Part shown: in pieces, positions 30,562 through 39,329 of the stretch
Numbering within the stretch: position 1 is the stretch's first letter
Layout of the letters: the number at the start of each line of letters is the position of its first letter
Origin: Paraburkholderia rhizosphaerae
Lineage (GTDB): Bacteria > Pseudomonadota > Gammaproteobacteria > Burkholderiales > Burkholderiaceae
DNA length: 64,000 bases
Assembly: GCF_004366595.1 (NCBI RefSeq)
Contig: NZ_SORE01000006.1
Span: 1 to 64,000, forward strand
Reading direction: 5' to 3'
The notes under the pieces: generated by a model
Seen by the model: only the letters and a program-made list of their open reading frames with translations
Told to the model about the DNA's origin: nothing
The model's database searches: none
Translations under genes and position numbers: made by a program

Positions 30562-31006
30562 TCGGGACCACCGTCACCATTTGCGCGAGCATGCCGGGGT
30601 GTCCCGGCATCGTCACCGACACCTCGACGCGCCGAAACACCGGATTCGGCGTTGCCGTTACGTGTTCAGTGCAAATCAACTGCAGGTTGCCCTGCGAACA
30701 ATCGAAACTTTGCGAACCGACTTCGGGCCACGCATGCGTGAGCCGCAACTGCGCGAGCGTGTTGTCGGCGCTCCAGCCGGCTAGCAGCCGCCGGTGCAGA
30801 TCCGCTTCGCCATTCGCGAGGCTGCCGACCGCACGCAGCGACGCAGCGAGCGCGACCGCGATGATCGCGAGCGCGACCAGCACTTCGATCATCGTGAAAC
30901 CCTTCGACAGATGACGTGCCCGACCGCATGACTGGCCACCCGATTGGCGGCGCGCCGCGGGCGCGCGCGCCGGACGATTGCTGCAAAACCCGACGCGCCG
31001 CGTCAT
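30539..31006 (-). CDS. gspI: Type II secretion minor pseudopilin GspI
   Basis: GspI is a minor pseudopilin of the tip complex. The 155-residue protein has the prepilin motif KGFTMIEVLVALAIIAVALA with Glu at +5 and the GspI-like NTLAQLRLTHAWPEVG. The start ATG at 31006 overlaps the gspH stop (TGATG), and the frame further upstream is only a shadow of gspH. The leader before the cleavage site is long (about 33 residues, Arg-rich). Confidence 0.93.
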   Translation of the reverse strand: MTRRVGFCSNRPARAPAARRQSGGQSCGRARHLSKGFTMIEVLVALAIIAVALAASLRAVGSLANGEADLHRRLLAGWSADNTLAQLRLTHAWPEVGSQSFDCSQGNLQLICTEHVTATPNPVFRRVEVSVTMPGHPGMLAQMVTVVPNESSRPL

Positions 31007-31515
31007 CAACGCACCTCGTAGCGGCCGTTGCCGGTGCCGACGATCGTCGCGCTGCCCGCGGCCGAATGAAGCGTCACGCTGACCGGCGTATCGATGCTCT
31101 CGGTGCCGAATAGCACACGGTCGCGCTGCGTACCAGAATCCGACGAGCCCGGATAATCGATCGACACACCGGTCACACCGCCTTCCCAGTTTCGCGGACC
31201 GAGCAGATCGTCGCGCAGCGGGCGCCAACCGTCGTCGGTTCGGATATCGAAACGAAAGCCGTTTTCGGCCGGCATCCATGCGATCGGCCGCGCCCGCACC
31301 TGCGCTTCGTCACCGGCCGACTCGAACAACAGCGCCAGACGCTGCGCTTCCTCGTTCAGATCGGTGCGCGGATTGCGCGACAACGACAGCGATGCAAGCG
31401 ACACCAGCAAACCCGCGATCACCAGCACGACCAGCATCTCGAGCAGCGTAAAGCCGCGCTGACGCCGCGCATGCGCGCGGCGAAGCTCGAAGGACGGGCA
31501 GGGGAGCAAATGCAT
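31006..31515 (-). CDS. gspH: Type II secretion minor pseudopilin GspH
   Basis: GspH is a minor pseudopilin near the filament tip. The 169-residue protein has the class III motif RGFTLLEMLVVLVIAGLLVS with Glu at +5, then LASLSLSRNPRTDLNEEAQRLALLFESA, typical of GspH. The start MHLLPCPSFELRRAHARRQ (31515) gives a normal leader. It lies 46 bases after gspG. Confidence 0.93.
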   Translation of the reverse strand: MHLLPCPSFELRRAHARRQRGFTLLEMLVVLVIAGLLVSLASLSLSRNPRTDLNEEAQRLALLFESAGDEAQVRARPIAWMPAENGFRFDIRTDDGWRPLRDDLLGPRNWEGGVTGVSIDYPGSSDSGTQRDRVLFGTESIDTPVSVTLHSAAGSATIVGTGNGRYEVR

Positions 31516-31561
31516 GGTGCAAAAAGCCTTAACTACCGATGGATGACGGATCCAGCGTCTG

Positions 31562-32029
31562 TCACTGCCACGAACCGACGTCGGCGTCGTTGCCTTCGCC
31601 GCCCGCCTTGCCGTCGGCGCCATAACTGAAGACATCGATTTCGCCGTGCACGCCGGGGTTCAGATACTGATACTGATTGCCCCACGGATCGTTCGGCAGA
31701 CGCTCAAGGTAGCCGCCATCCTTCCAGTTGTTCGGCACTGGGTCGGTGCTCGGCTTTTCGACCAGCGCGCGCAGCCCTTGCTCCTGCGTCGGATAGCGGC
31801 CGTTGTCCAGACGATAGAGCTTCAACGCCTGCATCATCGTGCCGATGTCCTGCTTCGCGGCAACGCGGCGCGCTTCGTCCGGCCGGCTCATGATCTTCGG
31901 CACGATCAGCGCGGCGAGAATGCCGAGAATCGCGATCACGACCATGATTTCGATCAGCGTGAACCCCCGTTGACGACGGGCGCGGGCACCCGCGATTTCC
32001 GTGCGGCGATTCGTCCACATTTGCATCAT
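31562..32029 (-). CDS. gspG: Type II secretion major pseudopilin GspG
   Basis: GspG is the main subunit of the periplasmic pseudopilus. The 155-residue protein has RGFTLIEIMVVIAILGILAALIVP with the G/F cleavage site and Glu at +5. The C-terminal calcium-binding region (DPWGNQYQYLNPG, DVFSYGADGKAGGEGNDADVGSW) is complete. It starts the gspG-H-I-J-K-L-M-N run and is divergent from gspC; the 189-base gap must hold both promoters. Confidence 0.97.
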   Translation of the reverse strand: MMQMWTNRRTEIAGARARRQRGFTLIEIMVVIAILGILAALIVPKIMSRPDEARRVAAKQDIGTMMQALKLYRLDNGRYPTQEQGLRALVEKPSTDPVPNNWKDGGYLERLPNDPWGNQYQYLNPGVHGEIDVFSYGADGKAGGEGNDADVGSWQ

Positions 32030-32218
32030 TTCCTACCTCGTTTCAATAAATTGTCGATCGGTCCGGCGTCGCTACCGTTGTGCATCGTGCGCGTCGTACG
32101 CGGTGCGATGCGTTTTGCGCGATTCGCTTCCGGCGCGCTTTCAGGGCGCGGCCGGTCATTCTAATGTGATGCGCTCGACTGGCTTCGATCCATCGCAAGT
32201 TTCACATTTATCCGTACA

Positions 32219-32641
32219 ATGTCGCGCATGACTGCCCTTCAAATTCGCCTCCTTTCGCTCGTGTGCTTCGCCGCGTTCTGCGCGACGGCCACGTACTGGT
32301 TCGTCACGCTGACGTCACATCGCGGTGCCACCGTGCCCGCCGCCGCCGCGCGTGCGCCGGTGTCGGTCGAGCAGGCGGCGACGCTATTCGGCGGCCAGCT
32401 CACGCGCACCGTCAATCAGGATGTGCGGCTTTACGGCATCCTCGCGCTGAGCGAAGGCGCCGCCGCGATCATCAGCGTCGGCGGCGAACCGCCGCATGCG
32501 GTATCGCTGGGCAGCGCGATCATGGAAGGCGCGAAACTCTCCGAAGTGCGTGCGCGCTCGATCATCATCGATCGCAATGGCGCACATTCGGAAGTGTTCC
32601 TGCCAGCCAACGCACCCGGTCCTACCATCTACGTGCGCTAA
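32219..32641 (+). CDS. gspC: Short GspC-like type II secretion protein
   Basis: GspC connects the inner-membrane platform to the GspD secretin. This 140-residue product has one membrane span (LLSLVCFAAFCATATYWFV, about 11-29) and a periplasmic homology-region domain with LFGGQLTRTVNQDVRLYGILAL and AIISVGGEPPHAVSLGSAI. It ends there: the PDZ or coiled-coil domain of longer GspC proteins is missing. It is the only plus-strand gene within the T2SS locus, between gspG and gspF. The start at 32219 or the ATG three codons later both fit. Confidence 0.87.
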   Translation: MSRMTALQIRLLSLVCFAAFCATATYWFVTLTSHRGATVPAAAARAPVSVEQAATLFGGQLTRTVNQDVRLYGILALSEGAAAIISVGGEPPHAVSLGSAIMEGAKLSEVRARSIIIDRNGAHSEVFLPANAPGPTIYVR

Positions 32642-32684
32642 GCACTTCTACCGTCGGGCTGAACGCCGCGCGTGCACTGCACGC

Positions 32685-33902
32685 TTATTGCACCAGGTTG
32701 TTCAGCTCGATAATCGGCATCATCACCGCCAGCACGATGACCAGCACCACGCCGCCCATCGCGAGAATCAGCAGCGGTTCGAGCAGGCTCGTCAGAAACA
32801 TCGTGCGCCGCTCGAGCTCGCGCGATTCGCCTTCCGATGCGCGATCGAGCATCGTCGTCACGTCGCCGGTTGCTTCGCCTGAGCGGATCAGGTGCACGAG
32901 GACCGGTGGAAATGTCTTCGTATTGCCAAGCGCGCGCGACAGCGACGTGCCTTCACGCACGCGCACGATCGCGTCGTCGATATTGATGCGCATCGCGCGA
33001 TTGCTGAGCGTTTCGCCAGCCGCTTGCAACGCGCGCAGAATCGGCACGCCAGCCGCGGTCAGAATGCCGAGCGTGCTCGCAAAACGAACGGTGTTATAGC
33101 CGCGCACAAGCTTGCCGAGCAACGGCGCGCCCAGTAGCCACCGGTCGAACGCGAGCCGCGGGCCGGGCTGTTTGAGAATCGCGCGCACCACGAACACGAC
33201 GACCGCAACGCCGATCAGCATCGCCCACCAGTAGCTGCGGACGAAGCCGGACAACGCCATCATCACGACCGTCAAAATGGGCAGTTGCTGCTTCGTGCTC
33301 GCAAACACGTTGACCACCTGCGGCACCACATAGCTCAGCAGAAACGTGACGATGCCGAACGCGATGATCGTGACGATCGTCGGGTACGTGAATGCGAGCA
33401 CGATTTTCTGCTTCAGCGCGTTGCGCTGCTCGATGTAGTCCGCCAGACGCGACAGCACCAGGCCGAGTTTGCCGGTGTGTTCGCCAGCCGCCACCAGCGC
33501 GCGGTAGATGTCCGGAAAGTCCTTCGGATGCTGCGACAGCGCGTTCGCGAGCGAGTGGCCGCCGAGCACTTCGGCGCGGATCGCGGCCATCAGTTCGCGG
33601 ATATAGTCGCGCTCCGATTGCTCGGTGAGTACGGCCAGTGCTTCGTCGAGCGGCAGGCCTGCGATCAGCAGACTCGCGAGCTGGCGCGTGAGGATCGCCT
33701 GCTCGCGCTGCGACAGCTTACGGCCTAGCGACAAACGCTGGCTGCGTTCGCCGCGCGTGCGCGTCGCCGCCGGCTCGACGACAAGCGGCGTCAGTCCCTG
33801 CGTGCGCAGCTGGCTGCGCGCGCCACGCGCGCTGTCCGCATCGAGCACGCCTTTTTGCGCCTTGCCCGCGGCGTCGATCGCTTCAAACCGGAAAGCAGGC
33901 AT
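32685..33902 (-). CDS. gspF: Type II secretion inner-membrane protein GspF
   Basis: GspF is the polytopic platform protein. The 405-residue length is standard. It starts MPAFRFEAIDAAGKAQKGVL, has two T2SSF domains, and carries the conserved RQLASLLIAGLPLDEAL and GVPILRALQAAGETLSN. Three membrane spans occur, the last in LEPLLILAMGGVVLVIVLAV. It begins four bases after the gspE stop, so gspD-E-F form one operon. Confidence 0.97.
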   Translation of the reverse strand: MPAFRFEAIDAAGKAQKGVLDADSARGARSQLRTQGLTPLVVEPAATRTRGERSQRLSLGRKLSQREQAILTRQLASLLIAGLPLDEALAVLTEQSERDYIRELMAAIRAEVLGGHSLANALSQHPKDFPDIYRALVAAGEHTGKLGLVLSRLADYIEQRNALKQKIVLAFTYPTIVTIIAFGIVTFLLSYVVPQVVNVFASTKQQLPILTVVMMALSGFVRSYWWAMLIGVAVVVFVVRAILKQPGPRLAFDRWLLGAPLLGKLVRGYNTVRFASTLGILTAAGVPILRALQAAGETLSNRAMRINIDDAIVRVREGTSLSRALGNTKTFPPVLVHLIRSGEATGDVTTMLDRASEGESRELERRTMFLTSLLEPLLILAMGGVVLVIVLAVMMPIIELNNLVQ

Positions 33903-33906
33903 TCGA

Positions 33907-35445
33907 TTACGCTCCGCCCGTCACGCGAATCACTTCTTCAAGCGACGTGAGGCCGCTCGCGAGCCAGCGATCGCCGTCCTCGCGCAACGTGCGCATCCCC
34001 TGCTTGCGCCCGGCCTCGAGAATTTCGGCGTCGGCCGCATTGCGGTGGATCAGCGTGCGAATCGATTCGTCGACAAGCAACAGTTCATAGACGCCGCGCC
34101 GTCCTGCATAACCCGAGTGCCCACACTTGTCGCAGCCGACCGGGTGCCATTGCTTGTGGCCGTCTTCTTCGCGTTCTTCCTTGCAGACCGGGCACAGGCG
34201 ACGCACGAGGCGCTGCGCGAGCACGCCGAGCAGGGAAGAGGCGAGCAGATACGGCTCGACGCCCATATCGGTCAGACGCGTGACCGCTGAGGCTGCATCG
34301 TTCGTGTGCAGCGTCGCGAGCACCAGGTGACCGGTCAGCGATGCCTGCACCGCGATCTGCGCGGTTTCCAGGTCGCGGATTTCGCCGATCATGATCACGT
34401 CCGGGTCCTGACGCAGGATCGAGCGCAGCGCCCGAGCGAAGGTCATGCCGATCCGCTCGTTGACCTGCGTCTGGCCGATGCCGCCCAGGTCGTATTCGAT
34501 CGGGTCCTCGACGGTCATGATGTTGGTAGTCGCGGTCTCGAGACGCGACATCGATGCATACAGCGTCGTGGTCTTGCCGGAACCGGTCGGGCCGGTCACC
34601 AGCACGATGCCGTGCGGACGTGCGATCAGCTTGTCGAACTGGCCAAGCGTGTCCTGCGCCATACCGAGCGCTTCGAGGTTCAGCCGCTGCGCATCTTTTT
34701 CCAGCAGACGCAGCACCGCGCGTTCGCCGTGGCCCGTCGGCAGCGTCGATACCCGCACGTCGACCGGTCGGCCGCCGACGCGCAGCGTAATGCGCCCGTC
34801 CTGCGGCAAACGTTTCTCCGCGATATCGAGCTGCGCCATGATCTTGATCCGCGAGATCAGCGCGCCGTGCAGCGCCTTCTTTGGCCGCACGACATCGCGC
34901 AGCGTGCCGTCGACGCGAAAGCGCACAACCGATGCGTTCTCGAACGGCTCGATGTGAATATCCGAAGCCTGCTCGCGGGCTGCCTGCGTGAGCAGCGCGT
35001 TAATCATCCGGATGATCGGCGCGTCGTCTTCGGACTCAAGCAGGTCCTCGACTTCAGGAATGTCCTGCATCAGCCGCGACAGATCGACTTCACCTTCCAC
35101 TTCACCGACCACCTGCGCCGCGCTGCCATCCTGGCGTGAATACGCTGCGTTGATCGCCTGCGCGAGCTCATCGGCAGGCATCCGCACGACCGTCAGCACG
35201 CCCAGATTGCGTGCGACTTCAGCAAGTGCCGCATCGCTGGTGCGCTCGCTGATCCACACTTCGATGCCGTCAGCATGCTGGTGCGCAACGAGGATCTGAC
35301 CCGCCCTGGCAAAGCTGTACGGCACAAGCCGCGCCGCGAGCGGCGACGGCGCCGCGCGTTCGCCGGTGGCCGGCAGGCTGCCGCGCTCGCTGGCAGGGTC
35401 GCCGCCCGAACGAGGATCCGCTGCCTGTGCGAGCACCTGATTCAC
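33907..35445 (-). CDS. gspE: Type II secretion ATPase GspE
   Basis: GspE powers pseudopilus assembly. In 512 residues the N1E-like region is followed by the ATPase core with Walker A GPTGSGKTTTLYAS, the Asp box (MTVEDPIEYDLGGIGQTQVN) and Walker B region DVIMIGEIRD. A four-Cys zinc module is present (CPVCKEERE ... CDKCG). The start overlaps the gspD stop as ATGA (35442-35445). Confidence 0.97.
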   Translation of the reverse strand: MNQVLAQAADPRSGGDPASERGSLPATGERAAPSPLAARLVPYSFARAGQILVAHQHADGIEVWISERTSDAALAEVARNLGVLTVVRMPADELAQAINAAYSRQDGSAAQVVGEVEGEVDLSRLMQDIPEVEDLLESEDDAPIIRMINALLTQAAREQASDIHIEPFENASVVRFRVDGTLRDVVRPKKALHGALISRIKIMAQLDIAEKRLPQDGRITLRVGGRPVDVRVSTLPTGHGERAVLRLLEKDAQRLNLEALGMAQDTLGQFDKLIARPHGIVLVTGPTGSGKTTTLYASMSRLETATTNIMTVEDPIEYDLGGIGQTQVNERIGMTFARALRSILRQDPDVIMIGEIRDLETAQIAVQASLTGHLVLATLHTNDAASAVTRLTDMGVEPYLLASSLLGVLAQRLVRRLCPVCKEEREEDGHKQWHPVGCDKCGHSGYAGRRGVYELLLVDESIRTLIHRNAADAEILEAGRKQGMRTLREDGDRWLASGLTSLEEVIRVTGGA

Positions 35446-37979
35446 GGATGCGCTCCCGGAGACTCAATGGCCGGCGCTGCGTTGATCGAGGGCGCAGGAA
35501 TTTGCGCCGGGGCCGGCATTTGGGCGGGCGCAGGCACCGGAATCGGGGCTGGGGCCTGGTTCGGGTAGGGCGCTTGCGCCGGGGCCAGGCTCGGGTACGG
35601 AGCTTGGGCCGGAACCTGAGCCTGATACGGACTTTGCGCCGGAGCACGAACCTGCGACTGGTCCGGATAGGGCTGCGCCTGCATCGGGGCAGGGGCCTGT
35701 GCCGGAGCCGGGACCTGTGCGGGAGCCGGTGCGACGGGAGCGGGCACCCCCATCTGCTGCTGACGCCGCATCTGGTCCAGATTGAACAGATTCAGCGCCG
35801 GCGATGCGCCCTGGCTAGGACCAAGCGGCATCGGCGGCATCACCGGGTCGTCCTTATCCTTGATCAGGTTGTTGTCCGACCGGTACGCGCCCAGTACGCC
35901 CTGAACATAGTCGTAGCGGTTCGACGTCACCGCCTGAGTAGTGGCGTTGTCGGCGAGGATGACAGGCCGCAGGAATACCATCAGGTTCGTCTTTGTACGG
36001 TTCTTCTGCTCCGAACGGAACAACTGTCCAAGCCACGGAATGTCGCCGAGCAGCGGCACCTTGCTGTTGCTGGTCCCGTAGTTATCCTGCATCAGGCCGC
36101 CCAGCACGATAATTTCGCCATTGTCGCAAAGCACCGTCGACTGCACCGAGCGCTTGGTGAACTCCGGACCCGCCGGATTGGTCGCCGCGTTGTTCGTGCC
36201 CGCCACGATCGCTGAGTCTTCCGTGTAAAGCTGCAGCTTCAGAATGCCGCCATCGGTGATTTGCGGCTTCACGTGCAGCACGATGCCGACATCGACGCGG
36301 TCGAAAGTGTTGAATGCGTTCGACGTGTTGCCGCTCGTCAGGTTCGAGAACGAACCGGTCGTGATCGGCACGTTCGTGCCGACGACAATCTTCGCTTCCT
36401 CATTGTCCAGTGTAATCAGGTTAGGCGTCGACAGCACGTTCGCGTCCTGATTCGTCGCGAGCGCCTGCAGCAGCGCGCCGAGCCCCTGCACACCGAAAAT
36501 GTTGTGGATCCAGCCGACGTTCAGGCCCTGCTGGATGCCCTGACCGGCAAGTGCCGCGGCGAGACCGGGAGGCGTGCCGGCGGCCGCAGCGGCGGTCAGA
36601 TTGATAATGCTGTTCGGCCCGAAATTCGTGCCGCCGAAAACCGCATTGTTCGCCACTTGCCACTGAATGCCGAGATTGGCGCTGGTGGTCGAGTTCAACT
36701 CGACGATTAGCGCTTCGATGTACACCTGCGTGCGGCGCGCATCGAGCTGAGCGATCACCGAGCGCAGATTCCGGTACACCGGGTCCGACGCGGTGATGAT
36801 CAGCGAATTCGTCGCGGCGTCGGCCTGGATCATGCCGCCCGCCGGATTGTCCTCTTCGCCATCCTTGTCGCCGCCGAGAAACGCCGCGCCGCCGCCGGCA
36901 CCGCCGCCCCCGCCGCCACCAAACGAACTGCCGCCGCCGCCAAACGAGCTGCCGCCGCTCATCGAAGAGCTGCCGAACGAACTCGACGACCCACCCGGCA
37001 ACGGCGGCGTCCCCGACGTTCCGGTCGAACTGCTGCCGCCGCCCTGACCCTGGCTGAACGAATTCGCGCCGCCGCCTGCGCCACCACCGGAGGAGCTATC
37101 GCCCCCTTTGCCCATCATGCCGCGCAACGTCTTCGCGAGCTTGACCGCATCGGCGTTGCGCAACGGCACGACGTGCATATTGCCCGGCTCGGTGGTCGGC
37201 GCGTCGAGTTGCTTCGCCAGCGCCTTCGCCGCATTGAGCCGCGCGACGTTCGAGGCGCGCAGCAACAGCGAATTGGTGCGCGCATCGGCGGACACCGACA
37301 CTTTCAGCGTCGCGTCGGTACTGCCGATCGCGCCCGGATCGAGCGCTTTCGAAAGCTGCTGCGCGGTATCGAGTGCATTCGCATTCTTCAGCGGCACGAC
37401 CACGACCTGCTGTCCGGCCGCCGTGTCGACGCCCGCGATGATCTGCGCGATGCGCCGCACATTGTCCGCGTAGTCGGTGACAACCAGCGTGTTGTTGGCC
37501 GGATAAGCGGCAATCGTATTGTTCGGCGAGATCAGCGGCCGAAGGATCGGCAGCAGATTGTTCGCCGATTCGTTCTTCAGTTCGAAAACCTGCGTGATCA
37601 CCTGGTCGCCGCGCGCGGTCGGCGTATTGCCGATGTACGTCGGCACGCCTTGCAGCTTTGCATCCGCTTCCGGCACGACCTTCAGCACGCCGTGATCCTG
37701 AACCAGCGCAAAGCCCTGCATCCGCAATGCTGATTGCAAGGTCTTGAGCGCCTGGTCCTCCGGGACCGGATTCTCCGACACCAGATTGAGCTGACCCTTG
37801 ACACGCGGGTCAACGATGATGGTTTTGCCCGTCGCGGCGCCAATCGCCCTGGCTACCTGATCGATGTCGGCATTGACAAAGTTGAGCGTGACCTGCGCGT
37901 GCGCAACTTGCGCGGCGAACAGACCAGCCACTACCAGCGCCGTTGCCGAGCGACGCAATACAAAACGGTTTCTTCTCAT
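35442..37979 (-). CDS. gspD: Type II secretion system secretin GspD
   Basis: GspD forms the outer-membrane pore. The 845-residue protein starts with a signal peptide (MRRNRFVLRRSATALVVAGL, cleavage after AHA). N0 to N3 domains are followed by the secretin domain with VPLLGDIPWLGQLFRSEQKN. Two low-complexity stretches are unusual. One is a Gly/Ser-rich insert of about 100 residues inside N3. The other is a Pro/Ala/Gln-rich tail of about 90 residues (37 to 38% Pro and Ala by eye) after the secretin core. No GspS pilotin gene is nearby. The frame is open further upstream, but only as non-family sequence. Confidence 0.96.
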   Translation of the reverse strand: MRRNRFVLRRSATALVVAGLFAAQVAHAQVTLNFVNADIDQVARAIGAATGKTIIVDPRVKGQLNLVSENPVPEDQALKTLQSALRMQGFALVQDHGVLKVVPEADAKLQGVPTYIGNTPTARGDQVITQVFELKNESANNLLPILRPLISPNNTIAAYPANNTLVVTDYADNVRRIAQIIAGVDTAAGQQVVVVPLKNANALDTAQQLSKALDPGAIGSTDATLKVSVSADARTNSLLLRASNVARLNAAKALAKQLDAPTTEPGNMHVVPLRNADAVKLAKTLRGMMGKGGDSSSGGGAGGGANSFSQGQGGGSSSTGTSGTPPLPGGSSSSFGSSSMSGGSSFGGGGSSFGGGGGGGAGGGAAFLGGDKDGEEDNPAGGMIQADAATNSLIITASDPVYRNLRSVIAQLDARRTQVYIEALIVELNSTTSANLGIQWQVANNAVFGGTNFGPNSIINLTAAAAAGTPPGLAAALAGQGIQQGLNVGWIHNIFGVQGLGALLQALATNQDANVLSTPNLITLDNEEAKIVVGTNVPITTGSFSNLTSGNTSNAFNTFDRVDVGIVLHVKPQITDGGILKLQLYTEDSAIVAGTNNAATNPAGPEFTKRSVQSTVLCDNGEIIVLGGLMQDNYGTSNSKVPLLGDIPWLGQLFRSEQKNRTKTNLMVFLRPVILADNATTQAVTSNRYDYVQGVLGAYRSDNNLIKDKDDPVMPPMPLGPSQGASPALNLFNLDQMRRQQQMGVPAPVAPAPAQVPAPAQAPAPMQAQPYPDQSQVRAPAQSPYQAQVPAQAPYPSLAPAQAPYPNQAPAPIPVPAPAQMPAPAQIPAPSINAAPAIESPGAHP

Positions 37980-38543
37980 GGATCTGAAATGAATGCCGGC
38001 GCATCGCGCCGACTGTTCGCAGCGAATACCCCGGTAGGACATCGTCCCCGTCGTCGGCTGGCACACTCGATGGGGCTCGATGGCCACTCGGGCGCCGGCG
38101 GTCCGGTATTCGGAAAAGCAGGAACAGTAACAGCTTTTCGTGTCGGAAATGTCACAAAACTCAGTAGTTCCGTAAGACTCTCTGGCGGCTACCGGCTTCG
38201 TAAGGATTTGAAAGCCCTAAGCCTCGTTGCGTGCGCAATGACACACGGACGCCACGGTTCGCACGGTATATGTCCGTCGGGCCACATTGACGCGCCACGG
38301 ACTGCCGGTATGATACGGGCGGTTCGATCCGATGAAGACGCCTGGCTAGAGCGGGTTTTCCCCGATGGCGCGCTCGATTGCCGACGTGCCTGGCATTTTT
38401 TGTGAGCTCGCGCACCGTCTTTACTTTCGAATTTTGTTTTGCTTAGTCATCTTGATCGTCGTTGTCAGTCTGCTGTTTGTACCGTTGCTGGTCCATTCGT
38501 CCGATTGCCCTTAACTGGTTGCCGTTTGCTCTGCTATTGCCCG
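37980..38543. other. gspD-transglycosylase divergent intergenic region
   Basis: This 564-base gap between divergent genes shows no reading frame with a ribosome site. It must contain the gspDEF promoter on the minus strand and the promoter of the transglycosylase on the plus strand. I cannot assign these precisely. Confidence 0.5.
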
Positions 38544-38990
38544 ATGAAGCCGACATTTCTGACCGTTACCGCCGCCCTCGCCGTGCTCCTCGCGGCCGGC
38601 AACGCACGGGCGGACTGCTTCGACGAGGCGGCCCAGTATCAGAAGGTGAACCCGCTGATCCTCAGGGCGATTGCATGGCAGGAATCGCATAACCGCCCTG
38701 ATGCGCTCCACAAGAACGCGAACGGTTCGACCGACTACGGCGTGATGCAGATCAACTCGGTGCATCTGCCGGCGCTCGCGCAGTACGGCATTTCGAGCGG
38801 GACGCTGATGGAGCCGTGCAAGAACGTCTACATCGCCGCCTGGCATCTGCGCCAGAAAATGAACAAGTACGGCAATACCTGGCAGGCGGTCGGCGCCTAT
38901 CATTCGGAAACGCCTACGCTGCGCGATCAGTACGCGCGGCAGATCGTCGCGATTTTGCAGAAGTGGAAACTGATGCCGCCGTCGAAATGA
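38544..38990 (+). CDS. Lytic transglycosylase (SLT domain)
   Basis: This is a periplasmic enzyme that cleaves peptidoglycan glycan strands. The 148-residue protein has a signal peptide (MKPTFLTVTAALAVLLAAGN, cleavage after ARA) and one SLT domain. The catalytic Glu is in AIAWQESHNRPDA, followed by DYGVMQINSVHL and AAWHLRQKMNKYGNTWQAVGAYHSE. Small transglycosylases of this IagB-like type often accompany envelope-spanning secretion machines. Its place beside gspD suggests it opens the wall for the T2SS, which is inference. Confidence 0.92.
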   Translation: MKPTFLTVTAALAVLLAAGNARADCFDEAAQYQKVNPLILRAIAWQESHNRPDALHKNANGSTDYGVMQINSVHLPALAQYGISSGTLMEPCKNVYIAAWHLRQKMNKYGNTWQAVGAYHSETPTLRDQYARQIVAILQKWKLMPPSK

Positions 38991-39329
38991 CCGGGGTTAA
39001 GCGGGATGAGCAGTAGAACCTGAACGAACGCTGCGCGCATTCTAACCGAAGCGACGAAATCCCGTTATTTGATGCACAATGCGGCTTCGCAGCGCGGTTG
39101 CGGCGCAGTGGCCGCGCGGGTTGGCTGTTTGAGCTTTTTGCGTCGTTTGCGCTTTTTGCGCCGTTTGCGCCACTTTCCGCCGAAACGCCCGCGACGGCCA
39201 ACACCCCGCACATCACGCGTTATCCGCGAAGCTGGACGGGTACGCGCCGGCTTGGCCCCCCAAAATTCCGGCCACACACCCGCTTCCTGACCGATACTTC
39301 GGTTTTCCGCTCACGTTTTCTGTATTGCA
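38991..39329. other. Intergenic with short T-rich repeats
   Basis: The stretch 39127-39177 is built from imperfect TTTGCGCC/TTTTTGCG units. A plus-strand frame over it reads like a signal peptide (LFASFALFAPFAPLSA), but it lacks a ribosome site and runs out of frame into the next gene, so I do not call it. Confidence 0.45.

Noticed and set aside
39098..39329. Plus-strand frame resembling a signal peptide (LFASFALFAPFAPLSA)
   Set aside because: It arises from TTTGCGCC-type repeats, lacks a ribosome site and runs out of frame into the CobW gene.
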